A stretch of 64,000 nt of DNA. Source: Glandiceps talaboti. Its lineage: Eukaryota; Hemichordata; Enteropneusta; Spengelidae. The notes below the pieces were generated by a model, which made no database searches, was not told the DNA's origin, and saw nothing but the letters and a program-made list of their open reading frames with translations. Below are positions 1 to 14,104 of this stretch, one piece after another. The translations under genes and the position numbers were made by a program. The stretch is taken from NCBI RefSeq assembly GCF_964340395.1, contig NC_135551.1, positions 15,648,003 to 15,712,002 of the forward strand, in the 5' to 3' direction. Each line of letters starts with the position of its first letter. Position 1 is the first letter of the stretch.

Positions 1-233
1 TAATGGAATCATAAAACTCACCAATATTTTAAACAGTGATAATTTACTAATTGAGTGACTGAAACAAACCTGAATCTTTTTCGGTTCGTTTTTAAAGCTA
101 CAGTGAAAATCTTTTGTTGCATATGAAATACTGTTAGAAAACTTAGATTTTCAAAGAGTATTTTTACATTATAGATGTCAGCGTTGTCTGAACTTACCTT
201 CCAGATGTCTTCACGCTTAAATGGGCAAATCAA

Positions 234-880
234 TCATACAGATAAACAAACCAACAAGTAGATTGAGAGAAGCAGCGAGAGACGTACACATAGAGATATG
301 GGGAAGAGACAGTGAGAGACACACAGAATTAGTTAGTGGTAGACACAAACTGTAATTCCTAACTGATGTGTTAATTATATGTTAATTATATAAATTTTCT
401 GCTGTACTCTAAGAATGAGGATATGACTCATTTGTTAGTATTTATAGAAACGTATACAGTTGGATGTATTACATAGAACATGTAATATAAATATTTTCAT
501 AAGAATTGATTTCAAAATATAAACATATCCATCATATTTATTGCATCACTAATAGATCATAGAGAGAAAGATAAGAAGCACCAATTCACACGTGCTATTA
601 GTTTTAAACCAGACTTTAAACTTTTCAAATTGGTTATATCAACCGTTTGTGATGAATATAATTATGAGATTGCAACCCCCCAAAACTATTTAAAAAGCCA
701 TGTATTATAATAATTGTATGATCCTCATTGCTTTAATCACCGATTCCTAAAGTGGCCACCATTAGGCAGGTAGACCTGTGAATCTATTTAGATCCTTAGG
801 TTGAAAGGCATAAGCTTTAAAAATGAGTTGTCTTCTCATCACCTCGAGGAAGGAAAGTACACATCAGGATAAATGCACGT
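234..880. other. No gene seen
   Basis: AT-rich single-copy-looking sequence with scattered stop codons in all frames. I see no coding relic, RNA gene or clear repeat here. Confidence 0.5.
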
Positions 881-892
881 TATCTACCAGTT

Positions 893-966
893 GACACGTT
901 AGCTCAGCTGGTAAGAGCACTCTGACTAGTGTTTAGGGGACTTGGGTTCAATTCCTACAGGTGTCA
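893..966 (+). repeat. tRNA-derived sequence (SINE head or tRNA pseudogene)
   Basis: The sequence can be laid on a class I tRNA cloverleaf with canonical spacing: a 7-nt acceptor (893-899), D arm GCTC...GAGC (902-918), anticodon arm 920-936, a 5-nt variable loop (937-941), T arm 942-958, 3' acceptor strand 959-965 and discriminator A966. The A box (TAGCTCAGCTGG, 900-911) and B box (GGTTCAATTCC, 945-955) of an internal RNA polymerase III promoter are almost perfect. The anticodon stem is broken (CTCTG against TTTAG), one acceptor pair is lost, the outer T-stem pair is lost, and U33 is replaced by C, so it is unlikely to work as a tRNA. The nominal anticodon TAG does not suit a short variable arm. 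A tRNA-headed SINE is the likeliest origin; a poly-A or simple-repeat tail is not obvious. Confidence 0.7.
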
Positions 967-1080
967 CTTTGATTTGCTCTTTTATACCACATCATAATTA
1001 TGTTCGATTAACAAATTCAGAAAATCGTCAACGCAAAAATATATAGTAGAAATGTGTTGGGGAATATGAAGTAAACTCTG

Positions 1081-1583
1081 TGATAATTCTAAGTAATATA
1101 CTTACCCTCTGGATACAGTGAATGAGTAATGCGGTACATAATAAAAAGTTCATGAAAGAGAGATAGAGATATGAAATTATTAGATAAACAGGTGGTAAAA
1201 GGATCATTATAAACGTTAAATAAACAATAACTTGAACACAATAATTACAATATTGTAAAATGCTAATTGACTAATTAACTCACGGGTTTAACTTTATTTC
1301 ACATTTATTCTTTTCGGAAAGATAAACAAAAACGTTGTAAGCGGCTGTAAATATGACTGTCATTTATTAGTATGTATAGAAAAGTCGAATAAGAAATCGT
1401 ATTGGAACTCTTAATGTGAAACTATTCAAATTACTATGTACGCGTCCTCTGTATTTACCGTATCACTAATGTACCATATAAGCATGATACGGAATTTACA
1501 ACCTAAAAACGATGTAAAACCAGAACGGCGTAATTAAAGTATGTTCATTTCATTTTCTACAAAACCCAAATTTCAAATTTTTA
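1081..1583. repeat. Diverged (GA)n-module copy without expanded GA tract
   Basis: This block matches the modules at 2.09 and 3.88 kb (motifs GGATACAG, GAATGAGTA, AAATTATTAGATAAACAGG, AAAAGGATCATTATAAAC) but the microsatellite is only GAGAGATAGAGA. It is therefore an older copy of the same family, lying just before the tandem duplication. Confidence 0.75.
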
Positions 1584-5214
<3,631 letters not shown>

Positions 5215-5627
5215 CACCAGTCGAGGAAAGTGTCACTTGTCTGTTTCTTGCTGTATCAGATTTTTGAGGCCCTGGGCTTAGTTCAATTTCTCCTTTAAGA
5301 AGACTCGACCAGTAATCGAAGAGACAATAATTAAGGGAATGCAGCAGGTGGATGGACGCTATTGTCTTTATGTCGATACGCCAATGTCTTCCATCGTAGC
5401 CAGAGGGAGCAGTAAACGCTCCAATACTTGCTCTCCACACTCCTATTTCAACACCCATTCGCTTTCACCATTTTCTCCTTGCAGTATACAACAAGTTGAA
5501 ACCAAGAAATATTCGTTTTGTTGTAAACAACGGCGAACGTTCGATGTATTCTAGACAGATCTAGAGTGGGCATTCAGACAACTTCTAACTTTGTACGATA
5601 AACAGCGCCCCCAGCTGCTCTTTATCT

Positions 5628-5860
5628 TCATAAAAGAAAACGAAATCTCTCATATCCCCTAATTACACAATTTCCCCGTGTGTTGTGCTGTGTGTGAGTG
5701 GTGTGGTTAAAAAGTCTACCCATTGTTATCACCCACATAGAATATAACCCCAACATCTAACATTCAAAATAAATCAATCAATCAATCAATCAATAAAAAA
5801 ATAAAAAAATAAAAAAAATAAATACAAAACTCAGAATAAAGAGAAAGATTGTAACATTGG
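5628..5860. repeat. Dispersed repeat tail, relative of 34.99-35.25 kb
   Basis: Shares CCTAATTACACAAT, CCCGTGTG, GTTAAAAAGTCT, CCATTGTTATCACCCACAT and the closing CAGAATAAAGAGAAAG with 34990-35250. It carries an (AATC)n/(AAAT)n simple-repeat tail at about 5768-5822, as seen at the 3' ends of LINEs. Confidence 0.65.
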
Positions 5861-5976
5861 TGAGCAACGGTAAGATTCAGATCGGATAAGGAGGAAGATA
5901 ATACGCTGAAACTCAAGGAAAACAAGATGGCAACGTACGACAGCAACAAAAAAACGAAAACGAATCTCATGAAAAA

Positions 5977-6144
5977 ATGTCAGACACAGTCATATCATTT
6001 AAGCCGAAAGCAGAAAGAAACAAGAGACTACGGATAGTAATCAGATCATCGAGAAACGACAACCAAGAGCGGGTACCGCTCCGCCGATCTTTTCGAGAAA
6101 ACAAGTCCAATTCAACGTCCATTAAAAACCTTGTGGTGGCGTAA
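5977..6144 (+). CDS. Possible small basic ORF, unrecognised
   Basis: ATG at 5977 opens a 55-codon frame closed by TAA at 6142. The peptide is rich in Arg, Lys, Ser and Asn and begins MSDTVISFKPKAERNK. The start context (AAAAAATGT) is acceptable. No domain is recognisable and there is no obvious splice signal. It follows the simple-repeat tail of a dispersed repeat, so it may be transposon 5' sequence or simply a chance frame. Confidence 0.12.
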   Translation: MSDTVISFKPKAERNKRLRIVIRSSRNDNQERVPLRRSFRENKSNSTSIKNLVVA

Positions 6145-6725
6145 ACCAGATATTCCGACGAATTCAAAACATTATCTGTACATACCAAAAAAGTGTTATT
6201 ATACATTGAAACATTGAATACGTTATGTTTACGAATACCAAACGTGTGTTTGACTCCCGGTGCTAGCGATCCAAAGTTACATAAGACCATAATAAGAAAA
6301 TCAATAATCAGCTGGTGTTTTATGGATGACAATTCACATTTGAAACAGTTTATGTAATGTAACATTCATAAAACATTGAAATGATTGAATTAAATTGAAT
6401 TATATATGACTGAGATAACATTGTTTGACGTCTTTAAATCTTATAATTTGAATATTAATTAATGATCATTTACATACGTTTCTCCATTTAACAATTTCCA
6501 TTTAACACATGGTAATTGGAATAAATATAAATGTAGGCATTTATTCATTACACAATGCGTGAAAACAATATATTTAGAAATAAATGATATCTTAATTGTC
6601 TCCTCACAAAAGATTGTACCAGCTATTAAATTTTATAAAGGGTTATTAAGAGAAATGTTTGAGGATGACATGATCAGTTTTGACACAAAAAACCTAGCTA
6701 GTTTCTTACTTGTCTGTGTTGTACA
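6145..6725. other. No gene seen
   Basis: AT-rich sequence with frequent stops on both strands and no recognisable relic up to the Ty3/Gypsy fragment. Confidence 0.5.
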
Positions 6726-6730
6726 TGTGT

Positions 6731-6960
6731 AGTTCACTTCGTAAAACCCTTTCAACCCTACTTGTATGGCAAACACTTCGCACTGTGAACGGATCACATG
6801 CAGTTCCTTGAGATGGTTGCTAAATTTCAAAGAACCCCATGGTCAACGTGACTTGCGGCGATGGATGGAAGTGTTTGGGTGAATATGATTTCACTATAAT
6901 ACATCGCCCTGGTAAGAGACATGGGAATGCAGATGGTTTGTCTAGGGCCCCTGTAAACAG
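6731..6960 (+). pseudogene. Ty3/Gypsy retrotransposon RNase H relic
   Basis: Translation across two disruptions gives the C-terminal half of a Ty3/Gypsy RNase H domain: YLYGKHFAL, then an in-frame TGA where the family has the Arg of RTDH, then TDHMQF, LRWLLNFKEPHGQ and RRWMEVFG. A one-base frameshift at about 6880 leads into EYDFTIIHRPGKRHGNADGLSRAP. The HRPGK and NADGLSR blocks are hallmarks of the end of this domain. No integrase, protease or LTR was found on either side, and the sequence runs into unrelated G-rich DNA after 7140. The element is a short dead fragment. Confidence 0.85.
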
Positions 6961-8310
6961 TGTGATCGTAACCATGGACACCCAGACGGTAACTCTATCT
7001 TCGCTTACATCCGGTGGACTACAATGTAGCCATGTATATATGATGTGGATGCAGCGACTCAACAAAAGAAAACTCCGACTCCTAATCAAATCTTCGATGT
7101 TGAGTAAACATGAAACACATGATCCCCTCAAAGCGAAAGAGGTGGGGGGGGGGGGGGATGAAAACATTAGGTGAGGGCATGAAAATTTTGATGGTCAGAA
7201 GGTTTTGTTTTTGTTTTTGTGCTGGGCGCCTGTGGAGGTGTCCTGAAATATTTTTTTTCAAGTTTTTGGAGGGCGCCCTCTAGCGGTTCAATGTTCATGT
7301 TTCGTTCAGAAAAAAAAACATATGGCAATAAATGAATCCCTGGCAATATCATTTTTGGATTAATTACATTTTGGTCAAGGCATTTTGCTATTTTAATAAT
7401 ATGGTGCTTACATTGTCAAATAATATTAATATCTGTGGTTTATTTCAAGATTAACAATATTTAAAAAAAGAAAAGAATGCATGCATACGTGTATGTATGT
7501 ATGTATGTATGTATGTATGTATGTATGTATGTATGTATGTATGTATAGTATGCATGCATGCTGGGTTCGTACAAGTGTGTACCTATGGATTCATGTGCAT
7601 CAATGGATGAATGTTTGCATAATTCACATACACCACTGACTAAAGCTCCAATGATGTGTAAACTGTTGATGAATTACAAATGTATACAAAACATACTTGA
7701 TTTTCTTAATAACATGGTTGCATTATATGTAATGACAATATGTAAGGTTTATTTACTGAATTACTAACACAGAGACACAGTGACAACTTTGTGGTATCAG
7801 TGAAGAATTTATTTTCATAGCATTGTATCAATGTGCAAAATTTACCAACATTTCCAGGGAACATATGACATTACAATGACAGCAGGGAATACTGACACAC
7901 TGTATCGTCAAGAATAATGGACTATTTACATAAATTTCTGTATTCTAAACACCATTACAGTGAAGATTGTTCTGTAATGACACCTTATACATTTCTGTCA
8001 AGAATGAGATTCAAAGTGTATGACTACATTATATCAATTAAATACTGTATACTATGTATTCCTTCAAACCTGTTGCCTTATTTCAAACGAAGTTCAAACC
8101 ATACATAGTCATTTATAAAAAGTTTTCAAATAATGAATATGCTCATCACAAATCAAAATGGTACGCTTTTCGTGAGTTACTAAATGTATTAATATTGAAA
8201 TTTACAATACAAAGTGAATGACGGCAAATTTCAAGTTACTTACTGTGTTTGAGTCATTGTTATTCCTTCATATATTGTGCTGCACTGATTGATTTATCCT
8301 GAGATATTAG
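6961..8310. other. No gene; G-tract, CTCF-like near match and (ATGT)n
   Basis: Contains a poly-G run at about 7143-7157. The minus strand of about 7272-7284 reads CCGCTAGAGGGCGCC, one base off the CTCF core used below. An (ATGT)n tract lies near 7493-7545. The remainder is AT-rich with no coding relic. Confidence 0.55.
7493..7545. repeat. (ATGT)n microsatellite
   Basis: About 13 uninterrupted GTAT/ATGT units followed by GCATGCATGC. Confidence 0.95.
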
Positions 8311-8317
8311 TTGACAA

Positions 8318-10533
8318 AACAAGCGACCTATCGGTCAGAATAGCTCCGCTGTTTTTTTTTTAATTTAATTTTTTATTTTGGTGACATGTAGAAGTGGTTC
8401 AGGTCATCAGCTCTTCACTATGCAGTTTTGTTTTAGCGATGCAATAAAGTGGTTAGTGGTTTCATATGATGTCTCACTATAAAACACATTTTACACAGAA
8501 GTTGGTAATGTATTGTACTTTTATACCATAGTCACCATTTTATAACAAAAATCTACTGTTATGAAAAATTGCACAAAATCTCAGAAAAAAATGACTGGGA
8601 AATGCACACAAGAAAAAGAAAAAAAGAGGATTTTGAGGTTGGCTATAAATAATTCCAGTGTCTTACAGCTGTAACCCTGGAAAATTTTAATGATGAATGA
8701 AATAAACTAGGGATCTAAAATAATTTTGAGGCAATTTGAATTTCAATTTTCTAACAAATTTACAAAGTCAACAACATTCAACTTGTACTAGTTGTGGTAG
8801 ATATATATAGGGAAGAAATGTATTAATCGCCATCTTAGTTTCCGTACGGCGACAATCTCAAGTACCCGGAAGAGAGTCATTCTCAGCCACACGTTACAGT
8901 GGTAACACTCGTTCATGTTCGGTTACCTTTCACAAAGAAAACACAACGAAATGGTTGAAATGATCTTTTTTTTTATTTCTTTTCATCACAACAACAAAAT
9001 CTGCGTGATCAAAAGTGTTGTAAACTAAACCAGAAAGAATTATCGGACTGGCTAAACTTCCCGATGAACTGGAGTAAGGTCCTACGACTTCCAAGTAAGC
9101 CTCGATAGTACGTGAGAAAATCGTCTCAAACTAGCGATACAACTTTCAAAATATAACTTGACATGTCTTCATTTGTTAGAGTTATACAATTCAAGACGGG
9201 TTTTCACTCGAAAACAACAATTCTGTGAATAATGACACTCTGAACGCAGCGATTTCTCGGACGATGTTACCACTGTAACGTATGGCTGGCAACGACTTGC
9301 TTCCGGGTTAGTCCCTCGTGCATACGGGTGGATTGTCGGCGATTAATACATACATCGTCTGATATTTTAATTCACAGTATTTCTTATGACCGGCGCCTGT
9401 CAGCAGACTCTGCCATTTTTTTCATCATTCCATTGTATTTAAACCTTGTACTTGACATTTCGCAATATTTATAATTCTCAACAAAATACCTCAACATGCA
9501 AAGTCTGAAGCCAAATTAAAGTTGTAATTATTTTAATTATTTTTACTTGCCAAATATTTGCATTTTGGAAAGGCAAGACACGTTCATGTCGTTTAACTTT
9601 ACATGTGAACTGTCGGCCATATAAACTTCAACCGCATGCCTGGCATGCCCTTCCTTACGCAAGTTGTCTGAATTCTGGTTCACTGTCATTCCAAATTGCA
9701 CGACAATATAGAATTAACCACAAGTTACATGTTATCTGAAAACATCACACTTTTATAGTGGGTCTGAAGTGTGATTTTAGTGAGTACCAAGAACGTCCTG
9801 TGTTGATACTCAAGATACTTGCTGTGGAAAATCGCTCGGTCAAATGAGGTCACCTTCAGCTTCTGGTCGAATCAGGATAGAGTATGCAAATGAGGATGTT
9901 GCGGACTGGCTGATTATGTAGAAGGGTGCAGAATTGGATTTGAAGTTTACAACCCTGTTTCGAACAAACGCTTGTCATTTGGGCGCCCAATGCGTAGAAT
10001 TATGACTATAGCAAATATTAAATTGCTTGTTTGACGTCAATAGTGTCTTTTGAAAAGTGGCAGTTTACTTAAAGTCTCGTCGACTGATTTCCAATATGGC
10101 GTCGGTCATTATGCCCGTTAACATATTCATTTTTTTTTTCAAATTACAAAAAAAAAATCATAAAAAATAAAAATGAGGATGTGCTGACTTGAAATTAACA
10201 AATCTGAGTAAGCTACCCCCTGCGCATCAACACGCCAGATATCAAAGCAATCTAATAAGAGGTTTTCAAGGAGTTGATGAAAATGACATTTTATGAAAAA
10301 AAATCATAAAAAATTGAAAATGGCACAGATCAACTTGGCATGAACAAATCTGAATAGCCTCCCCCCAGGGAACATGCATACCAAATATCGAAGAATTCCG
10401 ACTGTCACTTTCGGAATAGATAGTAAAAATATAAAAGTTTGACGGACACCTATGATTCACTCTACTCTCTATACCTCAATACCCACCTATACCTAAAGCT
10501 ACGCTTTCAGCTTTCGCTGACAGCGGGGCTAAA
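8318..10533. repeat. Dispersed ~2.2 kb repeat, copy A
   Basis: Matches 23652-25935 through most of its length, from ACAAGYGACCTATCGGTCAG to ACCTAAAGCTACRCTTTCAG. Near the ends, TAGCTCCGCTGT (8341) and CAGCGGGGCTA (10522-10532) are inverted, so it is probably a non-autonomous DNA transposon. Copy A carries the 8818-9351 insertion and lacks about 235 bp and about 390 bp found in copy B. No transposase frame survives. Confidence 0.8.
8818..9351. mobile_element. MITE inserted in the 2.2 kb repeat
   Basis: The related copy at about 24.1 kb lacks this 534-bp piece. Its ends are inverted copies of ATGTATTAATCGCC. Inside, CAGCCACACGTTACAGTGGTAACA (split here as CAGCCACACGTTAC and AGTGGTAACA) is mirrored by TGTTACCACTGTAACGTATGG, with GACAATC and CCGGAAG also mirrored, giving imperfect terminal inverted repeats of about 100 bp. 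There is no coding capacity. A target duplication is not certain. Confidence 0.75.
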
Positions 10534-10535
10534 AA

Positions 10536-11780
10536 ATGTGTTTTACAGAAAACATGGCCTCAGAGAATAGGGTAGGTATGTCAGGTATTGATTTGTTTTG
10601 TTTTATCTTGTTGATTTTAATCTGGCATGCAGCAACTGATTTCAACCAAACCTGGTATAATGGTAATATACTATGTGATACATATGCATGTCACTCTGCT
10701 TTACAATCGAATCAAATATGGCCAAATGGTGACCATTTTTGTTGTTATATTTCACAATATGCATCATACCTTTGGAGTATAATATGTAGTGATTCCATTT
10801 AAATACCTACACCCAAATTATCAAATATGAGCTTCTTTTAATACCTGAACTTTGACCTTGAAATTCTTCTTCAAGATCAAATAGCCAAATTTGGGTTATC
10901 TTCATAGCTTTTTGAATCAAACATTTCAAGTGAGGATATTTTAAATCATGTAATGGTTTTTACTATTTGTACAGGCATGTCACTTATTTTCGCAAACTTG
11001 ACCTGAATGGCAAAATGTCTGCCATGTCTGTGATAAACAACCACATTTTGCCTGTTATCTCCAAATGTGTGATACATATGAACATCATCCAAGTGTCTGC
11101 CCTCACATTATCAATGAGCTTTCTAAAGAGACATAGACCTTTGACGTCGACACACATTTTCAAGGTGAAATAACCAAAATATTTCTTTCTATGTTAACTC
11201 AAGAAGTTGAATCCACTTAAATGGCTACACCCAAGAGGTCAGCTTTATATCTTTACCTTTTACTTTAACATTCAAATTTGGACAACAACTTTGCCATAAA
11301 ACACACTATTAAGAACTGTCTTTGTTTCAGAAGGCTTGTTATATTTTGCCTTACTAGTTTCAGAAATGTTCAAATACAAGTTAATGATTCTTTTGTTTCT
11401 AGTGTTCCTAGGTTTGCCTTGGAAATTCTCGTACAATAGTGAGGTTAAACCTTCTATTCTATCTCTCCTAATATAAAGGCTAAATATAAAGGCTTATTGT
11501 AAATGGCAATATCTTAGTTCTGTTCAGCTATCTTACTTGTCATACTAAGTGTTACTACCTTATTTTGTTCCCTACAAAGAACTTTTAACGTACTAACTTT
11601 TTTGGACAAATTTCTGATAACTACACATAGATTTTAGTGTGGATGAGTGATTTAACACATCAGTCATTGTAACCTTTGCTATGACTAATAGCCTCTGTAA
11701 TCAATGCAATAACATTTTCAAGAGCCTTGTGAGCTTTGTAATAAGATTTGAGGGAATGACTATACAGATTAGGTTGTGAA
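10536..11780. other. No gene; degenerate repetitive sequence
   Basis: Contains short recurring phrases such as AATACCTGAACTTTGACCTTG, TTTGACGTCGACA and AAATATGAGC typical of decayed tandem repeats. Two open frames (10536-10802, 10967-11173, plus strand) show no domain and look like chance frames. Confidence 0.5.
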
Positions 11781-11789
11781 TAAAATAGT

Positions 11790-12453
11790 GCAAATGGCGT
11801 TTTAGCATAAATCTACAGTTGTTAAAATTCTTTATCCATACTAGTTATACATGTTCATATGTTGAATGATTATCTGGATGCCTATCCAGCCCTGTTGTTA
11901 TCTTTGCAATATATGCGAGATCATTTGGCTGTTGCTTTGGGCATGGCCATGTTGCTAGACATATTTGCATACTTGTGAATGTTCATTCATGTGCCTATAA
12001 ATACCTGATGTTATCTTCGTGATATACATCATCATATGGTTGTTGCTATGGGCGTGGTCTTGTTGCTAGGTAAATCTGCATACATTTTTGAATGTTTATT
12101 TGTCTATTAATCCTGTTATATTTGCAATATATGTGATCATTTGGCTGTTGCTTATGGACGTGGACTTGTTGCTATGCACATTTGCTTACACTAGTACTTT
12201 TTTTGAATGTTTATTCAGTTGTCTATTCCTGTTGCTACATGTAGCTTTCGAACATTTATGATCATTTGGCTGTTGCTATGGCTGGGCGTGGTCTTGTTGC
12301 TAGGCACATTTTCATACACTTTTGGAATGTTTATTTAGTTGTCAGTTGTCTGATATCTTTGCAATATACATGATCATTTGGCTGTTGCTATGGGTGTGGT
12401 CTTATGCTAGGTACATTTACATACATGTTTGGAATGCTTATTTAGTTGTCTAT
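11790..12453. repeat. Satellite cluster 1, ~100-125 bp units
   Basis: Five diverged units, each with CATTTGGCTGTTGCTATGG, GCGTGGTCTTGTTGCTAGG and GAATGTTTATT; the shared core begins near 11932, 12032, 12138, 12263 and 12374. The cluster is led by ATGGCGTTTTAGCATAAATC, the same leader as the element at 14.1 kb, so it is a 3'-truncated copy of that element. Confidence 0.85.
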
Positions 12454-12595
12454 TAATTCCAGGTTTTGGTTGATCTGACTTGAAGAAGTCTGGCATATAC
12501 TGCCTTTGTTGTTCCTGTAATTCTTGCTGGAGTTGACGATCAGCTGACATCATTTGTCTCATTTCATCAACGGACTGAACGAGAGTATTACTGTT
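12454..12595 (-). pseudogene. Coiled-coil ORF relic, downstream part
   Basis: The minus strand reads 47 uninterrupted codons: NSNTLVQSVDEMRQMMSADR, then QLQQELQEQQRQYMPDFF, then KSDQPKPGIN. The Gln/Glu/Leu/Met heptad-like pattern predicts a coiled coil. The frame is entered directly from the inverted-repeat element that begins at 12598 and runs out into satellite sequence at 12453. It joins sensibly to the minus-strand frame at 17499-17687, whose last residues are DHRVTENFRIAK, so the element appears to have split one gene. I do not recognise the family; a retrotransposon gag-like or transposon accessory protein is possible. Confidence 0.55.
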
Positions 12596-14104
12596 ATGGG
12601 AGCGATCAGTTTTTTATGGCCCGGGGGTGGGTGGGTGGTCATCATTTTTACAAAGTGAATAGGGGGGTCACCTTATTTTCAACAACTGAATGAAATCATG
12701 AACCACCCTGCTGTACTTAAATTTCCATACAACAAATGTATGTGCATACAATAAACCATAAACAATGGCTATAAATATACGTTCAAATATAACAAACTCT
12801 TCAGCGCAGGCAAGCTTAGGGTACCATTTTGGTGGACAAAGTTAACAAAAAATAAATTTCCCAGTTGGTATTATTTTCCACCCAAGTAGGAAAGTAGGAC
12901 ACCTAATGTATATATGAAAAGATAACCTTTGGCAAAATATTTCAGATTTGGCCATGCTACGATATAGTATGCAAATTGCCTACATAGGATGTGATATAAT
13001 CAGAAATGGATAAAAAACCTTACTGTTGGAGGCAAAGTCAATTTGTTTTCATTATTAATCAAGTATCCTACTTAAATAAGAATGGTACAATAACTTTAAA
13101 TAGTAGTCAATAGATGTTTCTTGATTATATCCTGTTCTGGTTGGTGACAGACATTGCTACATTTACTGCATAACAAACTACTGGAAATGTGTTGAACACT
13201 TTCTGATATAACCAGATCACTGTATAGAAACATGTCTGTTTTTTTAAATATGTGATAACACACATAATACTAATTTTGAGGTACATAAAAAGCTAACTGT
13301 TTGAAAATGATTCTGCAAGTAAAACATCTCGTTAATTTTGGAACAATGCCTACATAGGATGTGAAAAAATTGAACACCTCTCAAAAGGGAGAAAACTTTA
13401 ATTTCTTTCAAAGTTTTATTTTTCCATCTCAGGAAATTTAATTGCCTGGAGGTAGTTGACACAAAAAGGAGTCCAGAAGGAAGGAACTCACAGGAATTAA
13501 GTGATTACCATGTGCATTATTTCTGAGAAAAGTTACTTGTCAATGAGGAATATTAACCTTGGAAACAACATTAACCATGTATTCAATGCATTCAGATGAT
13601 ATATTAAAACTTCAAAACAGGGGTCACAATCTGAAAAAGCAAAATGATTTTAAAACAATTTTACCAGTAATTCTATGGAAAAAATATCTGAATACAGTCT
13701 AAAATTAAATGGATGGTATATTATTTGTTGTATTTTATCAGTTTTGCATATTTTGTAGGATCTTTTGTGAAAATGTTGAGAAAGTAAGTGTTTCTGGTGT
13801 ATAGAGATACAAGTCTTCTGAAAATTGCAAGGGTGCATGACCCCTGCTAGTTAAATATACTGCATTAATTTTGACAAGATTTTTGCTACATTGGCCTTGA
13901 CCAAGTTTCACTCAGAAAAGGACTTCTACAAAACTGTTACGTAATTACTGCTGAATATATAATAAGTTTCTTCTATTAGCCTTAATGCAAATATATTGAA
14001 AAACAGAAAACATAAAACATAAAACAGGGTTTTGAAAAATGATCTGAATTGGGTACTTATACAAGTCATAATCCCCCCAAAAAAGTTCAAATTCATGTTA
14101 AACA

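Noticed and set aside
18-233. Minus-strand frame ending at a GTAAGT donor (ICPFKREDIWK)
   Set aside because: An in-frame stop lies just upstream and only a possible 18-nt microexon could be spliced in; support is too thin to call an exon at the window edge.
5967-6365. 132-codon minus-strand open frame
   Set aside because: No domain, atypical composition, and it overlaps a plus-strand small frame and repeat-derived sequence; most likely chance.
7143-7157. Clustered direct repeats resembling CRISPR or satellites around G-tracts
   Set aside because: The G-tracts are homopolymers, mostly at transposon sub-ends; there are no spacer-repeat arrays anywhere in the window.
10536-10802. 88-codon plus-strand frame with Cys/Trp-rich composition
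   Set aside because: It starts in the end of the 2.2 kb repeat and continues into degenerate repeats; no domain.
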